DNA from: Citricoccus muralis
Lineage (GTDB): Bacteria; Actinomycetota; Actinomycetes; Actinomycetales; Micrococcaceae
Length of the DNA stretch: 64,000 nt
Assembly: GCF_029637705.1 (NCBI RefSeq)
Contig: NZ_CP121252.1
Span: 434,001 to 498,000, forward strand
Direction of reading: 5' to 3'
Below are positions 34,822 to 44,054 of this stretch, in pieces. How positions within the stretch are numbered: the first letter of the stretch is position 1; each line of letters opens with the position of its first letter. The notes under the pieces were generated by a model. That model searched no databases and was not told where the DNA came from. It saw nothing but the letters and a program-made list of their open reading frames with translations. The translations under genes were made by a program, and so were the position numbers.

Positions 34822-36257
34822 GTCTGCGCGCCGTTGCGGAGGAAGAACACCCCCACGATGGTGACCAGCGAGATCATCGCCCCGATCACCAGCGCGTTGT
34901 GGACTCCGCTCATCTGAGCGGTCACGGCATCCTGGCCTGAGCCGGCGCCCACCATGGTGGCCACCGTCATCACGGTGATGAACAGGGCGGTGCCGGCACC
35001 GGCGGATACCTGTTGCAGCGTCGACATCAGTGCCGAGCCGTGCGGGTAGAGCCGCGGCGGCAGAGAGCCCAGAGCGGTGGTCATCAGCGGGGAGAACAGC
35101 AGCGCCAGCCCGGTGGTCAGCACCGAGTGCGCACCGACGATCATCCACAGCTGCGTGTTCTCCGCGAACAGGGTCATCAGCCACAGGCCACTGGACGCTA
35201 GCAGTGCACCCGGGATCACCAGCGGGCGAGCACCAATGCGGTCGAAGGCCCGGCCCACGAACCAGCCGAGCACACCCATCAGCAGCCCACCTGGCAACAG
35301 CGCAAGACCGGACTCCAGGGTGGTGTGGCCCAGTACCTGCTGCATATAAATGGGCAACAGGATGATGGTGCCGAAGAGCGACATCATCGAGATCAGCATC
35401 AGCAGCAGCGCCATCGTGAAGGTGCCTACCGAGAACACACGCAGGTCCAGCAGTGCGAAATCCTTCAGCGAGAGCTGCCGCAGTGTGAACACCAACAGCG
35501 CAACGGCACCGATCACCACCGGAATCCAGGGTGCGATGATCGCGTGCCCGGTGGCCGCCTCGCCGATGGACGACAGACCGTAGATCAGTCCGGAGAAACC
35601 GACGGCAGAAAGCACCACCGAGAGCACATCCAGCGGCACCGGCTTGGTTTCGGTGACGTTGCGGATCATCATCCCGCCCAGTACCAGAGCCAGCACGGCG
35701 ATCGGCAGCACCAGCAGGAACATCCAGCGCCACGTCAGCGCATCCAGCACGACCCCGCCCACCGTCGGGCCGATGGCCGGGGCCACCGCGATCACAATGG
35801 AGATCACGCCCATGGTGCGGCCTCGGCGATCCGCCGGCACCACATTGAGCACTGTGGTCATCAGCAGTGGCATCATGATGGCGGTACCGACCGCCTGGAC
35901 CACGCGCCCGGTCACCAGCATCTCAAATGCGGTGGCCGCGGCAGCGATCGCCGTGCCGGCCGTGAAGGTGGACATCGCGATGATGAACACGGTACGCAGG
36001 TTCAGCCGGGTCAGCAGCCAACCCGTGATCGGGATGACCACGGCCATGGTCAGCATGAACGCGGTGGTCAGCCACTGCGCGGTCGCCGCGGGTACCTCGA
36101 ATTCGGCCATCAGGTCCGGTAGCGCCACCGACATGATCGTCTCGTTGAGGATGACGACGAAGGCCGCGGCCACCAGCAGCGAGATCAGCCGGCTGACGCC
36201 CGCCGGCAAGGCGGACGCATCGGTCTGAATCGAGCGGGATTCGGCGGAAGAAGACAC
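34758..36257 (-). CDS. DHA2-type multidrug efflux transporter (MFS)
   Basis: The 499-residue protein has about 14 helices and belongs to the EmrB/QacA (DHA2) group. Helix 1 contains VILNETIMSVALPDLMAEF, and helix 5 AVAPAIGPTVGGVVLD is the antiporter C-motif. GTG 36257 is chosen because GAGGTG lies just before it; ATG 36329 would add a Lys/Arg-rich leader of 24 residues. It should expel drugs or organic cations using protons. Its end overlaps the convergent MarR gene by 64 bases. The 220-base gap to betP carries both promoters. Confidence 0.88.
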   Translation of the reverse strand: MSSSAESRSIQTDASALPAGVSRLISLLVAAAFVVILNETIMSVALPDLMAEFEVPAATAQWLTTAFMLTMAVVIPITGWLLTRLNLRTVFIIAMSTFTAGTAIAAAATAFEMLVTGRVVQAVGTAIMMPLLMTTVLNVVPADRRGRTMGVISIVIAVAPAIGPTVGGVVLDALTWRWMFLLVLPIAVLALVLGGMMIRNVTETKPVPLDVLSVVLSAVGFSGLIYGLSSIGEAATGHAIIAPWIPVVIGAVALLVFTLRQLSLKDFALLDLRVFSVGTFTMALLLMLISMMSLFGTIILLPIYMQQVLGHTTLESGLALLPGGLLMGVLGWFVGRAFDRIGARPLVIPGALLASSGLWLMTLFAENTQLWMIVGAHSVLTTGLALLFSPLMTTALGSLPPRLYPHGSALMSTLQQVSAGAGTALFITVMTVATMVGAGSGQDAVTAQMSGVHNALVIGAMISLVTIVGVFFLRNGAQTQAPAAEADDLAEAEEATETH

Positions 36258-36477
36258 AGTACACCTCAAGAGACGAGAAGTATGGGAGGGGAACTGAAAA
36301 ACCTTACGCCTGTGAGGAGCGATATGCAATCGCGCGCGGCGAAAGAGCTCCTCGAGGGGAATGGATCAATGACAGGTCGCTTTGAGGCTGTTTCAATGAT
36401 TACGTACTGTTGAATTCTTATCACAACGATTCGTTGGCTGAAACGCGAATGCGATATCGACCGAAAAGAAGAGAAGT

Positions 36478-38481
36478 ATGAGCACATCTGAGTACGAATC
36501 CACAGACCCTGGCGAGTCCCCGCCGGGCGACGGTGAGTCCGCCATCGACACCGGAGCGACGACGACGGCTGCGCCCGAGACCGAGGCGCATACCGAGCCT
36601 GAGGTGCACCGCGTCGAAGAGCTCCCGGCTCACCTCCAGATCGAGGAAGACGACACCGACGAGCAGATCACCGAGAAGCTGCGTCGGCAGGGCGTAAAGC
36701 TCGGCAAGGGCAACATCACTCCGCGAGTGTTCTGGCCCGCCATGACCATTGTGGCCGCCATTGCCCTGGCCGGCATGTTCCTGCCCGAAGCTACCGACGA
36801 GGTCTTGCAGGGCATTCAAGGATGGATCGTCGAGCACCTGGGCTGGTACTACGTGCTGGCCATCGCGTTCTTCATCGGGTTCTCCCTGTTCATCTGCTTC
36901 TCCAAGTACGGCAAGATCCGTCTCGGTCGCGATGACGACCGCCCCGAATTCAGCGTGCTGACCTGGTTCTGCATGCTCTTCGCCGCCGGCATGGGCATCG
37001 GCTTGGTGTTCTACGGCGTCGGCGAGCCGCTCACCTACGCCACCATCGACCCGAAGCCCGGCTGGGAAGGCGACGAGGCAGATCTCGCCAAGCTCGCCAT
37101 GGCGCAGACCTTCGTGCACTGGGGTCTGCACCCTTGGGCCATCTACGCCGTGATCGGTCTCGCGGTGGCCTACACGATCCACCGGCGTGGACGTCCCGTG
37201 TCCATCCGCTGGGTCTTCGAGCCGCTGCTCGGCGACAAGGTCAAAGGCTGGGCCGGCGACGTCATCGACGTGCTGGCGATCTTCGGCACGATCTTCGGTG
37301 TCGCCACCTCGCTGGGCCTTGGCGTGCAGCAGATCGGCTCCGGCCTGACCTCGATCGGCATCGTCGACCAGTCGGACAACCTGTTGCTGGTGATCCTCAT
37401 CGTCGTCATCACTTTCATTGCCACCATCTCGGTGGTCTCGGGTGTGGGACGAGGCATGAAATGGCTGTCCAACATCAACCTGTCGATGGCCGGCATCCTG
37501 CTGATTTCCGTGCTGATGCTCGGACCCACCCTGTTCCTGTTCCAGAACCTCATCGAGTCGCTGGGTGCCTACCTGGCGAACTTCATGAACATGACTTTCG
37601 ACGTCGCTGCCTACACCGGTGAGGAAGGTCGCACCTGGGCCTCGGCGTGGACTCTGTTCTACTGGGGCTGGTGGATTTCCTGGGCGCCCTTCGTCGGCAT
37701 CTTCATCGCCCGCATTTCCCGCGGACGCACCGTGCGCGAGTTCATCACCGGCGTGCTGCTGGTGCCGTCCATTGTCGGCTTCATCTGGTTCGCGGTGCTG
37801 GGTGGTACCGGTATTCACCGCCAGCTCTACGGCGACGGCGACCTCGTTCCGGAAGATCCAGCAGAATTCGCGGCCGACATGTCGCTGTTCGATGTGCTGG
37901 GTGGGCTGCCGCTGGGGACGATCTTCTCGTTCCTCGCGATCATCCTCGTGGCGATCTTTTTCATCACCTCCTCGGACTCCGGTTCGCTGGTGATCGATAT
38001 GCTCGCCTCCGGTGGTCACCCGAACCCGCCGACTTGGTCGCGTATCCTGTTCTCCGCGCTGGAGGGCGCCCTGGCGATCGGCCTGCTGCTCGCCGGTGGA
38101 CTGCAGGCGTTGCAGGCTGCCTCATTGGCGACAGCGCTGCCGTTCAGCGTGATCCTGCTGCTGATGTGCTGGGCGACGCTGCGCAACCTGCGTGCCGATC
38201 AGGAACGGCGCGAGGAACAGGTGCTGCAGGACCGGTACAAGCGACTGAGCCGTATGCTGAAGAAGGACTTCGGCGTGCACTTCGGCCCGCAGGTCGATGA
38301 GCGCATCGACTACCGCCTGACGCGCAGCAAGGGTGCCTTCGACCGCAAGCCGGGCCAGACGAAACCGGAGAAACCGAAACGTGACGAGCATCCGGTGCGC
38401 AGCGTCTGGCGCCGCGCCCAGGATGGTTGGAAGCCGAAGACCGACGGTCAGTCCGGTCAGACGGATCCCGGCAAGGACTAG
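36478..38481 (+). CDS. BCCT-family transporter (glycine betaine/choline/carnitine type)
   Basis: The 667-residue protein has an acidic N-tail of about 80 residues, 12 helices and a basic C-tail (about 90 residues) as in osmosensing BetP-type carriers. The family signature is GWWISWAPFVGIFIARISRG followed by RTVREF; FAAGMGIGLVFYGVGEPLTY is also typical. It should import a compatible solute with Na+. The basic tail suggests activation by osmotic stress, which is inference. A pre-insertion terminator once lay beyond its stop; now the ISL3-type element begins 49 bases after it. Confidence 0.92.
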   Translation: MSTSEYESTDPGESPPGDGESAIDTGATTTAAPETEAHTEPEVHRVEELPAHLQIEEDDTDEQITEKLRRQGVKLGKGNITPRVFWPAMTIVAAIALAGMFLPEATDEVLQGIQGWIVEHLGWYYVLAIAFFIGFSLFICFSKYGKIRLGRDDDRPEFSVLTWFCMLFAAGMGIGLVFYGVGEPLTYATIDPKPGWEGDEADLAKLAMAQTFVHWGLHPWAIYAVIGLAVAYTIHRRGRPVSIRWVFEPLLGDKVKGWAGDVIDVLAIFGTIFGVATSLGLGVQQIGSGLTSIGIVDQSDNLLLVILIVVITFIATISVVSGVGRGMKWLSNINLSMAGILLISVLMLGPTLFLFQNLIESLGAYLANFMNMTFDVAAYTGEEGRTWASAWTLFYWGWWISWAPFVGIFIARISRGRTVREFITGVLLVPSIVGFIWFAVLGGTGIHRQLYGDGDLVPEDPAEFAADMSLFDVLGGLPLGTIFSFLAIILVAIFFITSSDSGSLVIDMLASGGHPNPPTWSRILFSALEGALAIGLLLAGGLQALQAASLATALPFSVILLLMCWATLRNLRADQERREEQVLQDRYKRLSRMLKKDFGVHFGPQVDERIDYRLTRSKGAFDRKPGQTKPEKPKRDEHPVRSVWRRAQDGWKPKTDGQSGQTDPGKD

Positions 38482-38530
38482 AACCCCGAGGGGTGAGCCT
38501 GACGGAAGGATCCGGTCCCCACACGAAAGC

Positions 38531-38554
38531 GACTCTTCGCATTTAAGGGGGTAG
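38531..38554. repeat. ISL3 left inverted repeat
   Basis: This 24-base end begins GACTCTTCGCATTTAAGGGG and matches the right end in reverse at 23 of 24 positions. The stop codon of the transposase (38543-38545) lies within it. Confidence 0.93.
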
Positions 38555-39844
38555 CAGGGGTCTGAATCCACCGGCTTCGAGAAGACTTCTGGCGATGTAG
38601 TTCCTCAGATTCCTGAATCCTAGGGCTGTTCCACGTAAGTGCTCGAGTCGACCATTGATCGCCTCAGTAGGTCCATTGCTGGTGCCAGGACGATCAAAAT
38701 ACGCCAGAACATCAACCGCACGTCTTTTCAAAGTACGCCCCAGCTTCCGGATCTCTGTCAACGGCGCTGGTACACCGGCACTGATGTCGGCGATGAGTTT
38801 CTTCATCAACTCCCCACGCTGGCCCGGCTCGGGGTGGCGGTAGGCGGCGATCATGCGTTGATAGACACCCCAAGTGGCTTCCACCTGGACATGACGCTCA
38901 TCAGCGAACACCGCATCAAGCCGGTCACGTTGCTTCTCCGTGAGCAGGACTTCTCCAGTGTGCAGAACCCGGCGAACACCATAAAGCGGATCCCCGGAAC
39001 GACCACGCCGGCCCATGATGACACGCTGGACCCTGCGCCGGCACTCATCCAAGGCATGCCCGGCGAGTTGCACAACATGGAACGGGTCCATCACCGCACT
39101 CGCGTGGGGTACTTCCTCCGCAGCGGCGGTCTTGAACCCTGAGAACCCATCCATCGCGATCGCCTCAACGCGCTTCCGCCAGGCCTCGGGGCGGCCGGCC
39201 AGCCAGGACTTGAAGACTTGTTTCGAGCGTCCCTCGATCATGTCTAGCAACCGGGCTGGTCCGGTACCAGAACGGATCGGTGTCAGATCAATGATCACGG
39301 TGACGTACTTGTCTCCGTACCGGGTATGGCGCCAGACGTGTTCATCGACCCCGATAGTGCTCACATCCTGGAACCGGGCCGGATCATCAATCAATAGTCG
39401 TTTGCCTTCTGCCAGGATCGCGTTGTTCGCGGTATGCCAGGACACGCCCAGCCCTGCAGCAGCTCGAGAGATGGAGAGGTGATCGATCACGATCGCTTCC
39501 AATGCCCACCGGGTCCCTCGGTGGGAGAGTTTTGATCGTGGGATCGCTGCCTGGCTCAGATCTTCACGCCACTGATGCCCGCAATGCAGGCACTGCCAGC
39601 GACGGACCCGGACCAACAGTGTCGTGGGTCGGTGCCCGAAGGGCTCATGAGCCAGACGCCGAGAGATCGTTCCACGAGAGATCGCTTCAGCCCCGCACTG
39701 TTGGCACCACGGGTCAGGATCAACCCGTCGACATTCCAGCACGGCCCTGCCTCGGGTCAGGTGCTGGCCGGTGGCTTCGAGGCCGAGTTCGTTGAGTCGG
39801 CAAAATTTCGTCAGGTCAGGGGTTGAGAACTTATGCTGGGACAT
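38543..39844 (-). CDS. ISL3-family transposase
   Basis: The 433-residue transposase has N-terminal zinc-finger cysteines (WCQQCGAEA and WQCLHCGHQW), an HTH and the ISL3 DDE core. The acidic residues are in TIGVDEHVWRH, MDGFSGF/MDPFHVVQLAG and the last Glu in NGPTEAINGRLEHLRG. The reading frame is intact, so the enzyme may be active. It fills almost the whole element. Confidence 0.95.
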   Translation of the reverse strand: MSQHKFSTPDLTKFCRLNELGLEATGQHLTRGRAVLECRRVDPDPWCQQCGAEAISRGTISRRLAHEPFGHRPTTLLVRVRRWQCLHCGHQWREDLSQAAIPRSKLSHRGTRWALEAIVIDHLSISRAAAGLGVSWHTANNAILAEGKRLLIDDPARFQDVSTIGVDEHVWRHTRYGDKYVTVIIDLTPIRSGTGPARLLDMIEGRSKQVFKSWLAGRPEAWRKRVEAIAMDGFSGFKTAAAEEVPHASAVMDPFHVVQLAGHALDECRRRVQRVIMGRRGRSGDPLYGVRRVLHTGEVLLTEKQRDRLDAVFADERHVQVEATWGVYQRMIAAYRHPEPGQRGELMKKLIADISAGVPAPLTEIRKLGRTLKRRAVDVLAYFDRPGTSNGPTEAINGRLEHLRGTALGFRNLRNYIARSLLEAGGFRPLLPP

Positions 39845-39944
39845 GTCGAGGTCTTTCGGATGGACGGTGTAGGAACTTCCATCATCGGAAGGCCTCGACC
39901 TTTATCCACGGACCGCCACGCCCAACCTCGAGCTCAACGCTGAT

Positions 39945-39968
39945 CTACCCCCTTAAATGCGAAGAGCC
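39945..39968. repeat. ISL3 right inverted repeat
   Basis: The reverse complement begins GGCTCTTCGCATTTAAGGGG, pairing with the left end. It lies 100 bases before the transposase start and probably overlaps its promoter. Confidence 0.93.
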
Positions 39969-39974
39969 ACGAAA

Positions 39975-40009
39975 GCGGGGCACCACAGTTCATCACTGTG
40001 GTGCCCCGC
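39975..40009 (-). terminator. strong hairpin downstream of the small membrane-protein gene
   Basis: GCGGGGCACCACAGT pairs perfectly with ACTGTGGTGCCCCGC around a 5-base loop (TCATC). It serves the leftward gene at 40035 and, before the insertion, probably also betP. The first two bases of the stem come from the insertion-sequence target duplication. Confidence 0.75.
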
Positions 40010-40034
40010 GTCTCTATGTCAGGGCCGCGATCCT

Positions 40035-40478
40035 CTAGCGGGTGCGTCGTGCCAAGATGAGTGCGCCGAGTGCGAGACTCAGGGTCACTGTCAGTGTCGC
40101 CATCCGGGATTGGCGCGTGGGAACACACTGATCCTGCAGCGCAGTATTCGTCTCTTCTTGGATGCTTTCGATGCGCTCAGGGGTGTACGCGGGATCCTCG
40201 TTGTTCTCGAGATCCAGGCTCGGCCAGGTCGTCTCGATCCAGGAACCTCTGGCCTCCAGGTTCGATTCGTTCTGGGTGAAGTCGGGCGAAATATCGGAGT
40301 TTCCGAAGCCGAGCGGTCCACAGGTGACGGTCCCAGCATCCTCCATCAGGGAATAGGACGTCGGGGACAGGAACAGCCAGCCGGCGACGATAAAGAGCAC
40401 GAGACTCACAACAGCGAAGAATTTCTGTCCGCCGGTCCGGCGGGGTTTGGTCTGGACTTCGTGGTTGATCGTCACCAT
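40035..40478 (-). CDS. hypothetical protein with two membrane helices
   Basis: The 147-residue protein has one hydrophobic helix near residues 20-42 (FFAVVSLVLFIVAGWLFLS), an acidic loop of about 80 residues with two cysteines (VTCGPLGFG and LQDQCVP), and a second helix near the C-terminus ending LGALILARRTR. The loop is probably outside the membrane, where the cysteines may pair. I do not recognise a family. ATG 40478 is chosen over GTG 40499; neither has a well-placed ribosome site. A strong terminator follows its stop. Confidence 0.7.
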   Translation of the reverse strand: MVTINHEVQTKPRRTGGQKFFAVVSLVLFIVAGWLFLSPTSYSLMEDAGTVTCGPLGFGNSDISPDFTQNESNLEARGSWIETTWPSLDLENNEDPAYTPERIESIQEETNTALQDQCVPTRQSRMATLTVTLSLALGALILARRTR

Positions 40479-40607
40479 GAGTTGGTGTGCTCCTCGCACT
40501 CGTCAAAACGCGTCTAACGATACAGCGGCGATCAGCGGTATGGAACGGGAGCGTGTCTGGGAATTCGGTGAATAATCCGCCACGCGCCCGTCATCGCGGA
40601 GGTTCGA

Positions 40608-41993
40608 TCACTCTCCTGTCAGGGTCAGTTTCTTTCCTGCGGTCTCCGGGGCGAAGCAGAACATGAGGACCACCGCCACCAGCACCAGGCCTCCGGCCAC
40701 AGCGAACGACGTCGTCAGTCCGAGCGCCGGAACCATCCAGGTGACGAACAGCAGCGGGCCCACACCCGCGGAAATCCGGGAGACCGCGGACGCCCAGCCA
40801 AACCCAGATCCGCGCAGCTCGGTAGGGTAGAGCTCCGAGGCGTAGGCGTAGAGCACCGGGATGGCCACCTGCACCACGAACCCGTAGACCAGCACCAGCG
40901 GGAGCACGGCGGAGGGCACGTGCAGGAACGCGGCCAGCGCGGTGATCAGCGCGGAGGAGACGACGGCGGAGACACCCAGCAGCCAGCGGCGCCCCGTCTT
41001 CTCCACCAGCCAGGCGGCCAGGATGACCCCGAACAGGCCAATGGCAGCCATGCCGCCGGTGGTGAGGAACGCTTGAGTCCGTTCGAAGCCGGCGTCGATC
41101 ATGAAGGTCGGCAACCACTGTAGGCCCAGGTAGTAGACGAACATGATGGTGAGGAACAGGCACCAGATGGCCAGGGTGGTGCGCCAGGAATAGCGCCACA
41201 GCCGGATCAGCTGATCGGCCAGGGCGAGCACGGTCATCCGCGGCGCTTCGGGGACCGGGGGCAACACGTACTCACGCGGCTCGGCGCCGGTCTGGCGGAC
41301 GAGCTGGTCGATGACTTTGCGGGCTTCGGCGTCGCGCCCCTGACGCAGGAGGAACAGGGGAGACTCGGGCACCCAGAGGCGGACGAAGAACACTAGCAGT
41401 GCGGGCAGAATCATGGCCAGCAGCGGCAGACGCCAGTCGCCCCAGGTGGCCACCAGCCAGGCCGAGACGAACCCGCACAGAGCGGCGCCGATGGGCCACC
41501 ACCCGTCCATGGCGGTGAGCACGGTGCCGCGCTGTTTGCGCGGAGTGAACTCGCCGACCAGGGCATAGTCGACGGGGATGCACCCGCCGAGACCGAAGCC
41601 GGCGAGGAACCGGAAGATGGCAAACCAGACGATGTCGCCGGTGAACACCCCGGCCAGGGTGAAGATGGAGAACACCAACAGGGTGATGGCGAAGGCCGAG
41701 CGGCGGCCGATGCGGTCGGCCACGGTACCCCAGAAGAACGCGCCCACGGCCATGCCGATGAGATTGGCGGTGCCGATCCAGGCTGCCTGCCCGGCGGTGA
41801 GTGCCCACTCCTCACGCAGCAGCGGGATCAGCACGCCGTTGAGGGAGACGTCCCAAGCGTCGAACATGAAGCCGAGCCCGCCGATGAGGAAGATCCGTCC
41901 CTGGGCGCGCCACCGCCAGGGCAGGGACTGGACGATGTCCTCACCGGTGGGCAGGCTGGTGCGTGCGGCGGTGGGGGTGTTGATGGAAGACAT
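40608..41993 (-). CDS. MFS transporter, sugar/aromatic acid porter-like
   Basis: The 461-residue, 12-helix protein resembles the AAHS/sugar-porter group. It has GLGFMFDAWDVSLNGVLIP in helix 1, GTVADRIGRRSAF (A-motif) between helices 2 and 3, GFGLGGCIPVDYALVGEF in helix 4 and a conserved ELYPTELRGSGFG late in the protein. The substrate is unknown; carboxylic acids or sugars are likely. ATG 41993 gives a short polar N-terminus; the frame is open farther upstream but overlaps no signal. It is divergent from the Fic gene. Confidence 0.85.
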   Translation of the reverse strand: MSSINTPTAARTSLPTGEDIVQSLPWRWRAQGRIFLIGGLGFMFDAWDVSLNGVLIPLLREEWALTAGQAAWIGTANLIGMAVGAFFWGTVADRIGRRSAFAITLLVFSIFTLAGVFTGDIVWFAIFRFLAGFGLGGCIPVDYALVGEFTPRKQRGTVLTAMDGWWPIGAALCGFVSAWLVATWGDWRLPLLAMILPALLVFFVRLWVPESPLFLLRQGRDAEARKVIDQLVRQTGAEPREYVLPPVPEAPRMTVLALADQLIRLWRYSWRTTLAIWCLFLTIMFVYYLGLQWLPTFMIDAGFERTQAFLTTGGMAAIGLFGVILAAWLVEKTGRRWLLGVSAVVSSALITALAAFLHVPSAVLPLVLVYGFVVQVAIPVLYAYASELYPTELRGSGFGWASAVSRISAGVGPLLFVTWMVPALGLTTSFAVAGGLVLVAVVLMFCFAPETAGKKLTLTGE

Positions 41994-42118
41994 GGGCCCG
42001 AGTGTAGGCCGGGTGCCGGGGGCTGGCGCACCCCGGACACGAACTAAATCCCGGCTGGGGCGGCTAAAGTGTTTTTGAGGGGTTTTCGAGGTGAACGCAC
42101 GGGGAACGAGGTGGTTGA

Positions 42119-43213
42119 ATGCACGGCACATCGTCGTTCTCCGACCGGACGCGCGACCGGCTGGAGCGTACCGCCGTCGCCGTGGCACGCGCCGATGAGC
42201 GTATCGGGGACCGGGGGAGGGGGCTGGAGGGGCTCGTGGCCGCTGGTGAGGGCGGCTGGTCCACCTGGGTGGATGGGGTCTGGGTGCGACCGCAGAACGT
42301 GATGGTGGCGGAAGTGTTCTCCCGCAGCGCCGCCGGCATCAACGCAGAGGTGCTGACCTCGATCCGGGTGATGCAGGCAACCCGAGACGCGGTCGAGTCG
42401 CTGGGGGATCCGAGTCGTCGGATTGGGGTGTCCGATCTGGTGTCGCTGCACGACCGGATTGAACCGGAAGCGCCCGGGCTGCGCCACGAGCCCAGCTGGC
42501 TGGTGCGCTCCGGGCAGGTCGGCGACGGCGTGGCGGTGGCACCGGCCCCCGCCGACCGGCTGCCCGGACTGATGGATGAGGTGGCCCGTTACATGTCGGG
42601 CACTGAGGGCAGCGGGTTAGTGCGATGCGCGATCAGCTACGCCCAGTTGGACTCGCTGCACCCGTTTGAATCGGGCAACGGCCGCACCGCGAGAGTCGTG
42701 TTGCACGCGCTGCTGCGCCGCACCGGGGTGCTGCGCTGGACCCTGCTTCCGGTGAGCACCGGATTCGCCCGCCCGCTGGCGGATTTCGAGCGCGGTATGC
42801 ACCGGTTCCGCCGCGGCCCGGAAGGAGTCGAGGACTGGCTGGAGAGTTTCTGCGCGGCGCTGGAACACAGTGCGCGGCTGGCGCTGGAGCTCGACGCCGC
42901 GGTGGAGGCACTGCGGGGAGCGCTTACCGAGCGCCTGCTGGCCTCGCGGGCGGAGGACGGGCGCTCGCCGGTGGTGCCCCGGGCCGACTCGGTGCTGCTG
43001 GAGATGCTGCGGCGGCTGCCGGCCGATCCGGTGGTGACGGTGGAATCGGTGCGCGAGCACCACGGGATCTCGTCGACGGCAGCCCAGCGGGCCCTCGCGG
43101 AGCTGGAGCGGGCGCGGATTCTGACCCGGGCGCGGATCCCGGGTGGACGGCAGGTCTGCTGGATTGCCGAGGAGTACCTGGTGCTGGTCACGCTGCGCGG
43201 GGTCTACCGCTAG
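42119..43213 (+). CDS. Fic-domain protein with C-terminal winged helix
   Basis: The 364-residue protein has an intact Fic motif HPFESGNGRTAR (His181), the catalytic core for AMP transfer to target proteins. N-terminal to it is the long helical domain typical of class-II/III Fic proteins. The C-terminal 80 residues look like a winged helix (VTVESVREHHGISSTAAQRA, then LAELERARIL). I do not see the inhibitory (S/T)xxxE(G/N) motif at the N-terminus or any separate antitoxin gene beside it. ATG 42119 is near the 3' of the divergent MFS promoter. Target and regulation are unknown. Confidence 0.85.
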   Translation: MHGTSSFSDRTRDRLERTAVAVARADERIGDRGRGLEGLVAAGEGGWSTWVDGVWVRPQNVMVAEVFSRSAAGINAEVLTSIRVMQATRDAVESLGDPSRRIGVSDLVSLHDRIEPEAPGLRHEPSWLVRSGQVGDGVAVAPAPADRLPGLMDEVARYMSGTEGSGLVRCAISYAQLDSLHPFESGNGRTARVVLHALLRRTGVLRWTLLPVSTGFARPLADFERGMHRFRRGPEGVEDWLESFCAALEHSARLALELDAAVEALRGALTERLLASRAEDGRSPVVPRADSVLLEMLRRLPADPVVTVESVREHHGISSTAAQRALAELERARILTRARIPGGRQVCWIAEEYLVLVTLRGVYR

Positions 43214-43226
43214 CCGTCACTCAAGC

Positions 43227-43919
43227 TCACCGTAGGGAGCTCAGCCCCTGGAACTTCTGCACCAGGGACTCCCGCGAGTGCTGATTCATGCGGTGCACTG
43301 CCTGTTCGGCGTCGCCGTCGAGAATGGCTTGCAGAATGCCGCCGTGGCCGATGATCTCGTCGGGCTGCTGGATGGCGGCGTCGAGCCAGGGCAGCATGTT
43401 GCGGATGCGGTAGAGCTCCTCGAGCAGATCGCGCAGCACCTTCTCGGCACGGGAATTGCGGGCCATTTCCGCGATCTTGAGGTGGAAGGCGACCGCGGTC
43501 TGGAACGCCGCCTCCGGGTCGGTTTCCTCTTTCTGCCGGTCCAGCAGTTCGGCGAGCTGAGCTTTCTGTGCCGGAGTACCGCGCTCTGCGGCCTGGCCGG
43601 CCAGGGGTGGCTCGATCATCTGCCGCAGCGCAAACAATTCGGTGACATCCTCCAGGCGCAGTGAGCGCACCAGGTAGCCGCGCCGGGGGATGATCGTCAC
43701 CCAGCCTTCGTGGGCGAGCAGCCGCAGCGCGTCGCGCACCGGGGTCTTCGACACCCCGAACTCCTCGGCCAGATCCTGTTCCAGCACCACCGAATCGGGG
43801 GCGAGGTGGACCGTGAGGATCTGTTCCTTCAGTGCCAAATACACCCGGTCGGTGGCGCTGAGGTTGCGCTCGGCGCCACGGCGGGCGGGGGCCGCGCGGT
43901 CGATCCCTGAGGTGGTCAT
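43227..43919 (-). CDS. GntR-family regulator, FCD type
   Basis: The 230-residue protein has an N-terminal GntR winged helix (VYLALKEQILTVHLAPDSVV and EQDLAEEFGVSKTPVRDAL, wing in IPRRGYLVR) and a C-terminal FCD ligand domain with conserved histidines at AFHLKIAEMARN and NQHSRESL. Such proteins sense organic acids or amino-acid-derived ligands. It is divergent from bkdA across a 135-base gap, so regulation of the branched-chain dehydrogenase operon is likely. A palindromic ATGTAGATCACAT near 43999 is a candidate site. Confidence 0.85.
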   Translation of the reverse strand: MTTSGIDRAAPARRGAERNLSATDRVYLALKEQILTVHLAPDSVVLEQDLAEEFGVSKTPVRDALRLLAHEGWVTIIPRRGYLVRSLRLEDVTELFALRQMIEPPLAGQAAERGTPAQKAQLAELLDRQKEETDPEAAFQTAVAFHLKIAEMARNSRAEKVLRDLLEELYRIRNMLPWLDAAIQQPDEIIGHGGILQAILDGDAEQAVHRMNQHSRESLVQKFQGLSSLR

Positions 43920-44054
43920 GACTGGTTCTCCCTGTGGTTGCCCGGCGCATCGGCGCGCCTGTGTCGATCCTAGGGGTCTTGTCTCGACGGTTCGAAAAAT
44001 GTAATGTAGATCACATCATACCGGAGATATATCACCACTATGGTGAGGGGCGAC

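Larger units (their letters stand above)
38531..39968 (-). mobile_element. ISL3-family insertion sequence
   Basis: A complete 1438-bp element. Its 24-bp terminal inverted repeats are 38531-38554 and 39945-39968, identical except at the second base (outer ends GACTCTTCGC and GGCTCTTCGC). The element is flanked by a perfect 8-bp target duplication, ACGAAAGC (38523-38530 and 39969-39976). Both the 8-bp duplication and GGCTCTTC ends are typical of ISL3. It inserted beside a hairpin terminator. Intact ends and transposase suggest a fairly recent insertion. Confidence 0.95.

Noticed and set aside
36421-38019. 532-codon open frame antisense to the BCCT gene
   Set aside because: Composition rich in His, Gln and Glu is typical of antisense shadow; the opposite strand encodes a clear transporter.
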